This document shows positions 10,664 through 21,613 of a stretch of DNA of 64,000 nt, piece by piece (positions within the stretch are counted from its first letter, which is position 1; the number at the start of each line of letters is the position of its first letter). The DNA lies in the NCBI GenBank assembly GCA_019096155.1, contig JAHCVI010000003.1:2232001-2296000 (forward strand), written 5' to 3'. A model generated the notes under the pieces. It saw only the letters and a program-made list of their open reading frames with translations. It did not search any database and was not told the DNA's origin. The stretch comes from Staphylotrichum longicolle (lineage: Eukaryota > Ascomycota > Sordariomycetes > Sordariales > Chaetomiaceae). Both the position numbers and the translations under genes were made by a program.

Positions 10664-12805
10664 ATGCATACTTACAAGTCGCCCGATGAGCATTTCCAGG
10701 ATGTGCCGGACGAGGCTCCTCCATATTCTGAGGACGCAATCCTGAACCCACCAACAATGAGACCTCTGGCGGCGCAGCGCCTAACGCCGCACCGCGGACA
10801 GCAAGGCAAGCTACGCTCTGACGCTCCAGAGGGCATGCGCCAGCGCTCTGCGGCAGATGAAGAGCAATGAGATGATCGCCGACAGCACCTGGGCGGCCCC
10901 TCTAGCTGCGGCTCCCTTGGCCATTTCCACAATGGCCATTCTGCTCAAAGCGGCAGACATGGAGGCCGCCGCAGGCCTCGAAATCGAGACCCAAGAAATC
11001 TCGGATAAGACCGGCAAAGTTGCCGGCCGGCTACCGTGAGTGCATCTAGTTGCTTGCATCTCCCCTTGCTGTTGCCATCTGTACTCGGGTGGTCCCTGTT
11101 ACTGTTGGGAAGCTCCTTTGAGGATGCCATTGAACTAAGAACTGACGTCCACGGAGATCGAAATACTTCCACACCAATCTCCAGCACTGCAGCGATGTGG
11201 GCAGGCTTGCCTTTCTTGATGCGCAAAGCGGCATGACCGCCATCCGTTCCATCGCCCTGCGCATGATCGAGCCAGAGGGCAGCATTGCGTACATACTCGA
11301 GCTTCTCAACGATCCCGAGGACGCCCAATACAACCTGAAGCCGGAAATCGCGGCCATCAAGAAGACGGCGCAGAAGTGCCTCGAGAATTCCCAGCAAATC
11401 AACCAGAAGTTCCGGTACTGGTACCTCGTCATCATGCATCTCAAGGAAACGTCCTTGTCCAAGAAAGGCGACATCGTCAAGGAGAAGGAGACAACAAACC
11501 TCAAACAAAAAGAAGAGGAGAGCAAAGAACAAAGGTTTGATAAAAAGAAGCAGGCTCTGAAGGAGCGGATCAGTCTCCTCAAAACGACACTTGACGAGAT
11601 ACAGCGCCGCGTTGACAAGAAGGAGGATGAGGTCCAGTGGTTGCGGCACGCACCTGTGCAGCCCGAGCCGTCAATCTTGGAGGATATCGAACTCGTGAGG
11701 CGCATGATCCCTCAGGTCGAGGCACCGACCATCAGTAAGATACAGACACCCCGTCGCGCTCCCTTGGGGCTGCCCCTGACGCTCACCACTCATAGATCGC
11801 GGCCGCGTTGTCGGGGTCAAGGACTTCTTCTTTGGCCAGTCCAATGCTCACCGTGAAGAGGACGAGGCCATTCTCAGAAAGCACGAGGCAAAGATTGAGC
11901 GCATGCGGCAGGAAGCCATGGATATGGCGAGAGCCCAGCGACGTGAGAAGCTGGAGAAAGCCGCCAGTGAGCTGAAGCAGGCGAAGGAGGAAGAAGCCGA
12001 GCTAGTGGAAGAGCTGAAGACCGCCCGGAAGGAGCTCTCAAACAGCACCGATCAGCTGGCCGAAGTGTCAGCAAACCTTGAAAGAGCCAAAAGCGAGTTT
12101 CAGCGGTTGAAAAAGAAGGATCTAGAGCTGGTTTGTTCCTGGCCTCTGACGTGGTCTTTGCTCCCCGAGTTGTGAATTGCAGCTGACTCATTCCTGTCCT
12201 ACTTGACTATAGGAGGGCATCCTAGCCATCTTGGAGAATTCCAGCCGAGAGCTGGGCCATCTGAAAGAGAAAATCGAGAAACTGGTCGAGTTCTTCCAGC
12301 AAATGCTGGTGGAAATCCAGGATAACGTCGAGATTGGCCTTCAGGACTTCCTTCGGCCCATCGAGAACGGAATCAAGGAAGGGAAGACTCCTGAACAGGT
12401 CGAGGCCATCAAAGTGAGCGACAAGAGCAAGCGGGTACGTGAACCTTGGACACATTTTTCGAAGCGCATCAAGTTTGGGGCTAACCGTTGAACCAATTCA
12501 AGAAAATCATGTCGTCCGCCCTGCTGATGCAGGGACGCTTCTCGGCCATCATGGATATCTCGACGGCCTACATCGCCGTGTCGCGGGATTACATCCGCCC
12601 CGCCATCACCGAGATGGAGGACCTGTCGGCCATGAGCGAGTCGGAGTGGGCGGTGCAGAGCAAGCACTTCCTCACTAAGTGCAAGACATGGACAGAGGAC
12701 ATCGAGACGGTGACGAAAAAGGCGTCCGATCGCGTTGAGGTAAACGCGAAGATGCACATGAATGCGCTACAGGCTCGTGCTATTGAGGCTGCCGAAGAGG
12801 TTTGA
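10664..12805 (+). CDS. Second coiled-coil protein with an N-terminal hydrophobic segment
   Basis: Well-supported exons are 10806-11035, 11157-11734, 11796-12130, 12213-12434 and 12503-12805, all in matching phase, giving a product of about 567 residues. Near the N-terminus is a hydrophobic segment (WAAPLAAAPLAISTMAILL). Residues of about 200-400 are highly charged heptad helix (KEKETTNLKQKEEESKEQ; EKLEKAASELKQAKEEEAEL). Between lies GVKDFFFGQS. The first exon is uncertain. ATG 10664 opens a plausible frame (DEAPPYSEDAIL) that does not join 10806 in phase without a weak GTGCCG donor at 10700 or a frameshift. No family is recognised. Size, helix content, a single membrane-prone stretch and head-to-head placement with the 7915-9429 gene suggest partners; a binary membrane-active system is speculation. 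Confidence 0.6.
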
Positions 12806-13350
12806 AATCCGTTGTCACCGGGGGTTGATATGAGAGATGCCAATTTCCGAGTTTTGATTTGAAAGGGAGATGCTTCAGTTCCGTCGGCGTTTTCCCCTTT
12901 GTTCTATTGTGTCGAGCACTGAATCGTTGTCTCTGAGGTAGCCCAGAGCTCCGCTACGTGACTCTGGCAGACCATCTCCATTACTTAGGTTCCTATCAAT
13001 TCGGCCACCTTTGGTTCGCCTCTTCACTGCTTGCCTCCAGACTGAAAGGATCTAATCAAGCGCCGTGTAATGACCCTTTTGCTGACCACCAGCCACTGAG
13101 TTCTGACACATAAAGTTGGTCATGAGGCTGACGTGAATCCTACTCCAGGACGGGCAAGTCCATAAACGCCCGCCCCTCGCATCTCTGACCGAAACCCTCG
13201 CATTTCTGTCCACCATGTCAGACCCAGCCTCGGGCGGTGCACTTGAATCTTTCTTCAGATTGCCGCCACATCTTTTTCACCGAACATATATATTTTCAAG
13301 ATGACACCTCTCGTGGAGAAGTCAGTCAGAGGGAGAAGTGGCATCTCATC
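12806..13350. other. Intergenic region upstream of the SLATT gene
   Basis: No supported gene. An ATG at 13215 in good context opens a 29-codon upstream frame, and a second short one starts at 13301. A CATATATATATT run at about 13285 could be a TATA element for the gene starting at 13351. Confidence 0.35.
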
Positions 13351-14463
13351 ATGATGTCAGGCGCACGGAGCTCTTCCTCCAGTCAAAACGGCGAGGAAAC
13401 ACCACTCTTCGCACCAGCGATCGCCAACTACGGTCTAGTATCAACACCACTTAACGGCTTGAACGCAATGGCGGCACCGCAAGCATCTCTCCAGCCACGG
13501 CCAGACTCCCCAACCCAAGTCCATCCCGCGCAGTTGTCACCCCCAGCCCCTGAGCCCAGCGTCGGCGCCGGTTCCACAGTCATCGGCAGCGGCCCCGACG
13601 CCGATCACCCCGCTCAAGTCGGCCTTGGGTTGCGCGGGCCAGGCAATGTCTCTACAGAGCCCCCGCCATGGGCAACGCCGGCCGGCCTGCATATCCCGAA
13701 ACACAACGACGAGAACCTCGTCATCTTCCGCCGCGCCGTCGGCATCAACAGCACGCTGGCCGGAGCAAAGGACCCCAGGTCGCTGGAGGAGGGGCGCAAG
13801 AAGGCGACGGGCATATATGCCACGGCGCTGGCCGAGGTGCGGCGGAAGAAGTGGATGTATCATGTGCTGGCGTGCCTGATCAATGTGTGCCACCTGGCTC
13901 AGATCATCATTGGTGCATCTCTGACGGCATTGTGAGTGACTTCTTCTAAATACCAAGATGCTGCAGAGTGGAACGTAGGGAACGGAATTCTGACGCTGCC
14001 GATGGACAGGGGCCCGAGCGCCGGCGACCATGTCCTTGCCATCACACTCCTCGGCGCCGCCAACACTGTCATTGCCGGCGTGCTGGCCTTGATCAAGGGC
14101 CAGGGGCTGCCGGACCGTTTGTATCACGACCGGGCCGAGTTCCGGAGGCTGCAGGATTGGTAGGGCTGGCCCTGACTTTGCGACTCGTGGGAACGGGTGC
14201 TGACAGGATCGAACAGGATCGAGCAAGCCGAGGCGCAGCTGTCCGTCGGCGTCATTGGACGAGACCGAACAGAGGTCGGCAGTTTGGTTCAGCTGGCGTT
14301 CAAAAAGTACAACGAAGCCAAGGAGTGCGAGGAGAGCAACTTGCCTGAGAACTATGTCCGCCCGCTTGAGAACGAACAGCTTGGGAAGCCAGGATCACGG
14401 GGGTCGCCGGGCCCGCACACGCCGCCGAGCCATAATGTGCGCTCACCGAGCCCGTTTCATTGA
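13351..14463 (+). CDS. SLATT-type two-transmembrane effector-domain protein
   Basis: Exons 13351-13931, 14010-14159 and 14217-14463 join in phase to give about 325 residues. The N-terminal 130 are disordered, Pro/Ser/Ala-rich. Then comes the fungal SLATT pattern: a charged helix (KATGIYATALAEVRRKKWMYH), TM1 (VLACLINVCHLAQIIIG), a short turn, TM2 (ITLLGAANTVIAGVLALI), and a post-TM helical segment (RRLQDWIEQAEAQLSVGVIG). SLATT domains are predicted membrane pore or sensor effectors, in bacteria coupled to nucleotide-signalling conflict systems; fungal copies are numerous and unstudied. Downstream it converges on a GFA-like gene. ATG 13351 is preferred over 13215 because the latter's frame closes. 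A Pro-rich tail follows the domain. Confidence 0.8.
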
Positions 14464-14733
14464 TAGAGTGGAGGGTTGCTGTGGGAGACTTGACTTTAGA
14501 GGTCTACGGTCAAAGTTGACCTGCTGAGGTCACTAGGAGTCTGGCGGTGGGGGTGGCTTGGTTCAGATCGGTTTAGAGCTATCTACCTAGACGAGGAAAA
14601 CTTCATTGATCCCCAAACATGTTTATAAAAACTCACTGCATTTAAGAAGGTTATGGTTTTCCAATGGAAGACAGTATCAAAACCCCTGAGTTTGTCGGAA
14701 TGATAGCGATGCAAAACATACTACAGGTTCCAC

Positions 14734-15328
14734 TCACTCCTCACCCCCGTCAACAACCCTGAACCCCTTCCCCTTGCCAGTCAACCCAATATCGTCCGTC
14801 ACCCCCTTAATCTCATTCCCCACCCAACAATGCTCCCCACCGCAGCTCACCAACACCCTCCCGAACCCCTCCGCAGGCACCTCCCCACCGTCCTCCGCGC
14901 CCTCCCCAAACAGATAAAGCGGATCGATGCTGCCGATGGTCAGGCACACGTAGTCCTTGTCGCTGTGCTTCCAGTAGATCCACGAGCCGCACTCGCCGCA
15001 GATGACGCGCTCGGCCTTGGGGCTGGCGCGGACCGTCTTGAGTGCGGTGGTCGGGGATGTGAAGCGGAAGGCGGTGCTGGCGGGCGCGACGCGGTGGTAA
15101 ATGAGGAAGAGCGAACCGGACTGCTTGCGGCATTGGGTGCATTGGCAGGTGCCGCACTTGATTGTATTACCTTAGTCAGTGCCCTGGGGATGGAAAGTCG
15201 GGAGAGGGGGAGGGAGGGTCTACCGAGGTTTCAAAGTTGTGGTCGGCGGGAAAGTCCACGTGGTAGCGGAGCTTGTTGCAGAGGCAGCCACCGGTAATGG
15301 ACTTGGGCGTTGGGTAGGAAGGAGCCAT
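14734..15328 (-). CDS. GFA/CENP-V-type zinc enzyme-like protein
   Basis: Exons 15328-15224 and 15156-14734 give about 175 residues, the usual size for the family. Cysteines match the glutathione-dependent formaldehyde-activating fold: GGCLCNKLRY for the first site, CGTCQCTQCRKQSGS for the central cluster, and ICGECGSWIYW for the structural zinc. These enzymes catalyse or accelerate thiol adducts of small aldehydes, although most fungal members have no assigned substrate. The C-terminus is Gly/Glu-rich. The single intron (15223-15157) falls between the first strand and the central cluster. It converges with the SLATT gene. Confidence 0.85.
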
Positions 15329-15801
15329 GGTGGTGTGCAGGGTGGTGCTGTTCGTTGAGATGTCGAGAACGTTCGGGGTGAGATGGCAGCAGTTATTAGA
15401 GCCTGAGAGGTTAGGAATGAAAATGATTGGAAATGGTGCAGTACCTTATTCTGACTTTTAAGCTGCTACAGGAAAGATCCCACGTCCTCCTAGTTGGCCA
15501 TTCCACCTTCCATTTTTGGATTACACGAGGCGCGCCTTTGGTTGACATCGCGGGGCAAGTCCAACCAGCTCGAGGAATCACAGGGCACCTCCTCTCACCG
15601 AGTGACGACTGCCAAGCCCACTGCCCGCATCGCACCTGTCGTTGGCAGTTTTTTTGTTAAAGGATTTCATTAGGTTACTGCTTTCTCGTTCTTTGTGCAT
15701 TCAGTCAAGCTGGTTTCACCCATAAATACTAGGTAGGTAGACTGTAAACGCCTTTCCCAGAACGGATCATGATCACACCACCACGACAACACATTCCCCT
15801 C
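15329..15801. other. Intergenic region
   Basis: About 470 bp between the 5' end of the GFA-like gene and the 3' end of the dehydrogenase gene. No coding frame or repeat is convincing. Confidence 0.4.
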
Positions 15802-17091
15802 TCAGGCCCCTCCCGTCTCCTCCACCTCTTTGTACCTGTCCAAATAGTGCCTCTCCCTCAACCCATCCCGCTCCTCACCCGTAAACAGCCCATCGCCGCT
15901 CTTCTCCCCCAGCTTCCCCTGGGCCACATAATTCTTTTTCAGCCACTCCAACGCCTTCTCACTGCCCAACCCCGGCTTCCGCTCCAGGTTATGCTGCTCC
16001 ACGCGCGCGACGGTGTCCAGCCCGACCTCGTCCATCCTCTCACACGGGCCCTTCTCGGCGTGGAAAAAGTCGCGGAACAGCGCGTCCACATCGGCCGGCT
16101 TGGCCACCCCCTCGGCCAGCACGGCCAGCGTCTCGCGCTTGCACGCCGCCCAGATGCGGTTGAAGACGAAGCCGCGCGACTGGATGTCGCGGGGCACGAC
16201 GACGGGCGCGAAGCCGACCCGGCGCATGGCCTGCGCGAGGAAGGGGAAGATGGCGCCGTAGGTGGCGCCCGACGACATGAGCTCGACCATGCGGTTGCGC
16301 GGCGGGATGAAGTAGTGCGTGTTGAGCAGGCGGTGCGGGTACGAGAGCGGGCCCTCGGAGGCCATCTCGGCCGTCGTCAGGCTGCTGCTGTTGGAGGCGA
16401 GGATGCAGTCTGAGGGGAGCGAGCGCTCGAGCAGCGCCAGGACCGACGTCTTGAGGGGCAGGGACTCGGGGAGGCACTCGATGGCCAGCCAGGGGGCTTT
16501 GGTGTGTTCCTGGGCGGTGATGGTGCCGGCCGAGTCGCGCTCCGGGTGGTGTCCCGAGGTGCTGGTTGCCGTCTTGAGGTCGGTGGTGGTGCTGACGTGG
16601 CCCGGGTGGGTGCCGCGCTCGGCGCAGTAGGCGCCGAGGTTGTCGGTGATGTACTCGGTTGCCGAGTGCAGGGCGTCTGGGGAGATGTCGTAGATGGTCA
16701 CCGGGCGGGCGTTGGAGGCCCAGACGAGGGCCACGCGCCGCCCGATGTTGCCTGCTCCCACGACGAGGACAGGTCGGTGCTTGAGGCTCTCCTCGGAGGG
16801 CGGCTGCCACTTGGGCAGGTGAGATTGCTTGCTGGCGCTGTCAGAGAGGTAAGATGAGGTAGTGAAAGGTGAGTATTGGAGTGCAGCTGAGCAACGGGAG
16901 AAGCTAAGACGTAAAGCAGACTGCGGCCTCTGACAAGTCCAAGCAGGCGAGCGTGAAGTGCAGATTGGCCGCAAAACCCTAGATCCCGTGGTCCTTCCCA
17001 CCGCTGGCCGGCTTCTGACAGCCAGTCGTGACGGTCCACTCATCACACTGGCCTTTGTTGTTCTGGTTGCGAGTTGCAGTGCCTGGGACAT
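15802..17091 (-). CDS. 3-hydroxyacyl-CoA dehydrogenase / L-gulonate dehydrogenase-like
   Basis: A single exon encoding 429 residues from ATG 17091 (or 413 from ATG 17043). The Rossmann motif VLVVGAGNIGRRVAL and the acidic IYDIS that follows indicate NAD binding. SNSSSLT and LNTHYFIPPRNRMVELM correspond to the family's catalytic Ser and His region. SRGFVFNRIWAACKRETL is the typical start of the C-terminal helical domain. The family includes beta-oxidation dehydrogenases and the lambda-crystallin/gulonate branch; I cannot decide between them. The first 70 residues are rich in Arg, Ser and Ala with almost no acid, which suggests a mitochondrial presequence. The frame stays open upstream to 17268, but without an ATG in good context. 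Confidence 0.85.
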   Translation of the reverse strand: MSQALQLATRTTKASVMSGPSRLAVRSRPAVGRTTGSRVLRPICTSRSPAWTCQRPQSALRLSFSRCSAALQYSPFTTSSYLSDSASKQSHLPKWQPPSEESLKHRPVLVVGAGNIGRRVALVWASNARPVTIYDISPDALHSATEYITDNLGAYCAERGTHPGHVSTTTDLKTATSTSGHHPERDSAGTITAQEHTKAPWLAIECLPESLPLKTSVLALLERSLPSDCILASNSSSLTTAEMASEGPLSYPHRLLNTHYFIPPRNRMVELMSSGATYGAIFPFLAQAMRRVGFAPVVVPRDIQSRGFVFNRIWAACKRETLAVLAEGVAKPADVDALFRDFFHAEKGPCERMDEVGLDTVARVEQHNLERKPGLGSEKALEWLKKNYVAQGKLGEKSGDGLFTGEERDGLRERHYLDRYKEVEETGGA

Positions 17092-18143
17092 ATTGAACAG
17101 GTATTCGAAATTGTGTACAGCAACTGCAGCAATGAGCAAACCCTTACTTGGGCGCTGCCACTCGGTATTCTCGAGGTTAAAACCAAAAGGTGTGCCAAGG
17201 AAGTGATTGACGGTGGTCTGACAGTTGTGATGCCATTCCATCTGATAATCATTGCCTAATATACACAAGACGACCTTATCGGGTGGTCCCGCCGGTGCGG
17301 TGTTGTTTGTGGCGTGACGACTCTGTGACGACGTCGTATTGCCAGAATCGTTCGCTTCCGCGGGGTTCCTCTGGCTGGGGCTGTTTAAGCGGGCCGGGTG
17401 ATCCAGGCTCTATCTGGACAGAAAACGGTGACTCAACAAAATCACTAAAACCTTGCGACATCTCCATTCCTGAGAAAGCCTGAATAGGTACCTTAGTTGA
17501 TGAAGTAAAGTGAAATGGAATCAAAGATGATGAGATCCTTTTCTTCCCCTTTGTTCTTCCTCCTTTTCCTTAAGAACTTCTTCTTTCCTTCACTTCTTTT
17601 TCTTTCCCCTCTTGCCTTTCCTTCCATTTTCCCCTGTCTTTTCGTTCCTCTTTTTTTTTCTATATTTTCTTTTCTTTTTAACGACTTTCATTTGACATTG
17701 TTTTGGAATAAGATCTACCTTATCATAAGCTAAAGGCATCTTGACGTCTAAGTTCCGTTTGGTTTTACGGGTTTATTTGGCCACGAGGTGCGAGGGTGAG
17801 GAATGAGGAGCTGCGGGCAACGACCCCAACTCCATCCATCCTCTTTTCGGCTATCTTGGTGTACGGAGATGCCTATTTTGACCTCGCTGCTTCTTGTTCC
17901 AGGTTTCGAGGAGCCAGCCGAGGGGTGCTCTCCTAGGCCGAGTGCTGTGCTCTTTTTGACAGGAAATCAACGTGCCCTTTAACAAGGTGCTATCTGATTG
18001 TCGTGCCGGCTGTTTAGACACACCCAAGAAGAGAAGGTTGATGCCGAAGAGGCTCAAGTATCTGGTGCAGTAAAACTCCGACTGTGCGGTGAAAGAAGGG
18101 GTGCGTTTGGGGATGTTGCTGGAGTATTGAACAAGTGAAAAGT
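17092..18143. other. Intergenic region with a pyrimidine-rich tract
   Basis: About 1 kb without a convincing gene. Bases 17530-17700 are strongly T/C-rich on the plus strand (TTCTTCC-like runs), AT-richer than the neighbours. The rest is unremarkable. Confidence 0.4.
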
Positions 18144-19142
18144 TTACAAATATGACCGTAGAACCTCCTGCGTGTGGTACCAAACCTTCCCCTGTGCCTT
18201 TTCCCGGAGAAGAGGGATCACCTTTGCGTTCGGGGTGCAGTCGCACCTGAAATTGGCGAGAAACAGGCCACCCTCCGACTTTCCTTGTGTATTCACACCC
18301 GACTTCCCCTTCCACGGCACGCCACGCCCGCCAAATGCGGCGCTCGTGCATTGAAACAGGTTTCTCTGGCCAGACTCGTCGTTGCTGAACCCAAACAAGC
18401 GAACGAGGGGCTCGATGACGAGCCAGACGAGCCAGTCCATGGCCGAGTTCGGCTCGTTGCCCCTTCTGGCATTTCCCGTGTTGACCCAACCAGGCCAGGA
18501 ATGGATGAAGGTCACGTCGGGATTGTCGGCGGCCAGCTTGTCCAACGCGACCGTATTCATGGTTAGGTACTGGCCTTGCGCCTTGATGCCATTAAAGTTC
18601 CCTGGCTTCTTCAGGTCCAGGTCGTCCAAGTCGACCCCCGTCACACGCTCCAGCCCGCCGCCCAAGACGCTCACGACCCTGGGGACTTCCGAATTGTGGA
18701 GAAGGGGAAGGAGATGCAGGATGAACAGCATCCGTGAGTAGTACTCGAGACTCTGGGCGACTTCCAGGCCCTCGGCAGTCTCCGTGCGCGGGCCGAACGG
18801 CGCGTAGCCGGCGGTGAGGAACAAAAGATCGACTCTGGGCTCTTTGGATTTGATGACCTCGCAGACTCGCTTCGTATCGGCAAGGAGCGCAATTTCCCCT
18901 TCGGTCCAGATAACTTCGGCTTTGGGGTTGATGGTGTGCATCTCCTGGATGAAGGGGCGCATCCTCTCCTCGGAGCTCTGGCGCCCGACGAGATAGATCC
19001 GGATGCTCGTGCCGGCTGCAACTAAGGCCCTGAGCGTCAACTTGCCAATTCCCGAGGTGCCGCCAACGAAGACGGCGACGCGCGGGGCTGTGGCATCGTT
19101 GATGAGCGCGTTGGAGGCTTTGATCTCTTTGAAAGAAACCAT
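18144..19142 (-). CDS. Short-chain dehydrogenase/reductase
   Basis: A single exon of 332 residues from ATG 19142. The cofactor site is VAVFVGGTSGIGKLTLRAL (TGxxxGxG type). LLFLTAGYAPFG replaces the usual NNAG strand. The catalytic region is unusual: after VVSVLGGG the expected Tyr-x3-Lys is represented by QYLTMNTVALDKLA, so Tyr and Lys may be displaced. The C-terminal half (FIHSWPGWVNTGN, then a hydrophobic WLVWLVIEPLVRLFGF) resembles the fungal SDR group often found near secondary-metabolite genes. The substrate cannot be predicted. No neighbouring biosynthetic core enzyme is visible. Confidence 0.85.
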   Translation of the reverse strand: MVSFKEIKASNALINDATAPRVAVFVGGTSGIGKLTLRALVAAGTSIRIYLVGRQSSEERMRPFIQEMHTINPKAEVIWTEGEIALLADTKRVCEVIKSKEPRVDLLFLTAGYAPFGPRTETAEGLEVAQSLEYYSRMLFILHLLPLLHNSEVPRVVSVLGGGLERVTGVDLDDLDLKKPGNFNGIKAQGQYLTMNTVALDKLAADNPDVTFIHSWPGWVNTGNARRGNEPNSAMDWLVWLVIEPLVRLFGFSNDESGQRNLFQCTSAAFGGRGVPWKGKSGVNTQGKSEGGLFLANFRCDCTPNAKVIPLLREKAQGKVWYHTQEVLRSYL

Positions 19143-19877
19143 TTTGTGGCTAGTGAGAGTTTCGGATCGCTGTCTATGAAGGAGGCGGGCGTGGTCAGGC
19201 AGAATCAAGAAGTTGAGTGGACGAACTTTTGACAAGCAGACTGTGAGATGGAGTTGTGCGAAGGCCGCGCAAGCTGGCAAAAGTCGCCGGCTTACCGCTT
19301 GCTGCGCTCGGGCTTCGGGGCAATCGGCTCCCAGCTGAGGGCAGACACATGCACCTCATCACGGAAACAATCTATATTGGTATGGCTAGCTGAGGGATGC
19401 GATTTCGAAAAACTCGCATCAGCTAGTGCCAAGTCAAACAATCCAGATTGGGCTCAATGTTTGTTTGATTTGAGTTAAGGTAGTTATTCGGAGCCTTGGT
19501 CTGGGTACCTTATCTTCCATCCTAGACACTTTTGAAATCCCAAATGGTCTCGACCCCCGCATTTTTGAAGTCCTCATCCTCAACCTTTCATTGTTACTGT
19601 CAACCACCAGCGCCCCCCCTGAGTGTACTCACGGTTGTTTTTACCGAGGAGTTTTGTGCAGTGTGCTCCGATGCTCGCGTCCATGCAGATGGAAGCCCGC
19701 CTTCATTCACTTCACATGGATTGGGGCTGAGCGATTCTGGATGCATTAGGCAGCCGCCAAAGTGGCAGCCGCCAAAGGCGTCAAGGAAGGCGTCAAGGGC
19801 TTAGCTTTTGGCGATGAACCCCTTCGCTCACCCGCTCTTTTTGTCCTTCTTCCCGCTCCTTGTGTACCACAACAACC
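19143..19877. other. Intergenic region, divergent promoters
   Basis: About 735 bp between the SDR and F-box starts. At 19748-19800 there are short direct repeats (GGCAGCCGCCAAA twice, GGCGTCAAGG twice). No other feature is supported. Confidence 0.4.
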
Positions 19878-21442
19878 ATGACAAGCCCCGCATCTATCAC
19901 GAATATCCCCTTGGAGCTGGTGCAGGCCATCGTCACGCGCTGTTGCCCCTACGACATCGCGCGTCTCGGAGCGACGTGCCGCCGCCTCCACCACATCTGC
20001 CATGATGCTTTCGTTTTCCAAGCGTCTTTCCTCTACCACGTCGACGAGCCGACTTCCAGCCACGTCGCAAACAAATCCGCACTGCGCGAGCTGCTGCTCC
20101 AGCATGTGCAGCCACGGCAAGCAACGAAGGTGTGGGCACGCCTTGCCACAGCCGCTTGTCAGCTGCCGATCCTCGTCGACGAGCTGTATGCTCGCCTCCT
20201 GCCCTACGAGTCAGTCCCCTGGGACAACTCCTCTCCCCACCCGGCACCTGCGGATCCAGCGCTCAAGAACATCATTGGGACGCTGAGCACTCTGGCTGTC
20301 TTAGGATGTAGGTGCCGACCCAGGCCCCTTCCCCTACTTGATCCCCCCCACCACCACTAACCAACTCCCCAGACCCCACAGTCAACGACTTCACCGTGGC
20401 CGCCTCCCTGACCGGTCTCGCGGCCCGCCTCATCGACCCCGTCTTCTGGCAAGCCTGGGTCCCGGACCGGCAGCCGCGCGTCACCCTCGCCTCGCAGCTC
20501 GCCTTCTGCCTCGCGACCGGCATGCTCGGCCACCGCGTGCTCAACAACATGCCTCTGTTGGCGAAGCGCGTTGCGGACTGGCTCGACCCCGCCAGCCCCG
20601 AATCCGCCGTCTTCCGCGACCTTTACGACCCCGCCAGCCCCGAATCCGCCGTCTTCCGCGACCTTTACGACGCCGGCTCCCTCGAAGGCGCCCAGGCCGC
20701 CGCCCTGCTGCTCGCCTCCGTTCTCCCCTGGCTGCTGCACGCCGACGTGGCTGTCCGCCACCGCGACGACCTGCCCCACCCCGCCAACCTCCCGCTCTTG
20801 CTCAGCACGGGCGGAGGTGCCCTCCCCCTTCCCCTCCCGGATGGCAACACCCTCAGCCACCCTGCCTCTGGCAGTGGCGGTGGCGACGCTGATGGCGACG
20901 CTGATGGTAACACTGGCAGTAGTGATCCCCACCCCAGCGTGCTGCTCGACGACACCGGCACCCCCATCCCCACCACGCGCGGCCTGTCTGCCTTTGCCAC
21001 CGCTCCGTCGTGGTCGGCCTGGCTGCGAGGCACTGTCGACGCGCTGCTGGACGACCTTGCGAATGGCGAGTGGGTGGGGTATTACACGCTCTCGTTCACG
21101 CGGGAGAGCCAGGTGGATGCGCCGCTGCGCGGGATGCGGTTCACCGTGCACAACCACCACCGTCCGGGTAATGGGCAAGGGAATGATCCGGACGAGGTGA
21201 GGGTCACGGCGGACGGCGGGGTGGATGGGGTGGGCCCATTTAGGTTAGAGGGGACGGTGGACAGGCTGACGGGCAGGGTGAGGTTGATGAAGATGTATGA
21301 GGGGGCGCATGCGTGGTGTAACGAGGGGACGCTTACGCCGGTCGGGATTGTGGGCTGTTGGGGGCCGACGGCTCAGAGGCCCTTTGGGTTTATATGGATG
21401 TATAAGAGGGAGTGGGCGAGGAAGGGGGCGGGTTGTCCGTGA
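19878..21442 (+). CDS. F-box domain protein
   Basis: Exons 19878-20307 and 20373-21442 give 499 residues. The N-terminal F-box reads ITNIPLELVQAIVTRCC then IARLGATCRRLHHIC, the Skp1-binding helix-turn pattern of SCF ubiquitin-ligase adaptors. The remaining 450 residues would hold the target-binding domain. They include a Gly/Asp-rich low-complexity loop at 20870-20940 and a beta-rich end (GYYTLSFTRES, VDRLTGRVRLMKMY, GIVGCWGP) seen in fungal F-box proteins of unknown target. An exact 42-bp in-frame duplication lies at 20585-20668. ATG 19878 is preferred to the upstream in-frame start at 19860 because it places the F-box normally. Confidence 0.8.
20585..20668 (+). repeat. Exact 42-bp in-frame tandem duplication
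   Basis: Two identical 42-bp units (20585-20626 and 20627-20668) encode DPASPESAVFRDLY twice within the F-box protein. Identity at every base indicates a very recent event or gene conversion. Confidence 0.95.
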
Positions 21443-21613
21443 TCGGTGTGAGGGCAGGACTGTGCTTGGAAACTAGTTGACTCACCTGAGTATTTATAGT
21501 ATGAGGCCAAAGCTGACACTTGAGGGTTGGGATTTTGTTGTCTCTTCGTGGGGCGACATTGAAGACATGCCCTGCACTTAAAGGCCCCTGAAAATGGTAG
21601 CATGTATTTTTGA

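Noticed and set aside
16040..16810. 256-codon minus-strand frame within the dehydrogenase gene
   Set aside because: Pro/Arg/His-rich overlapping frame of a clear gene.
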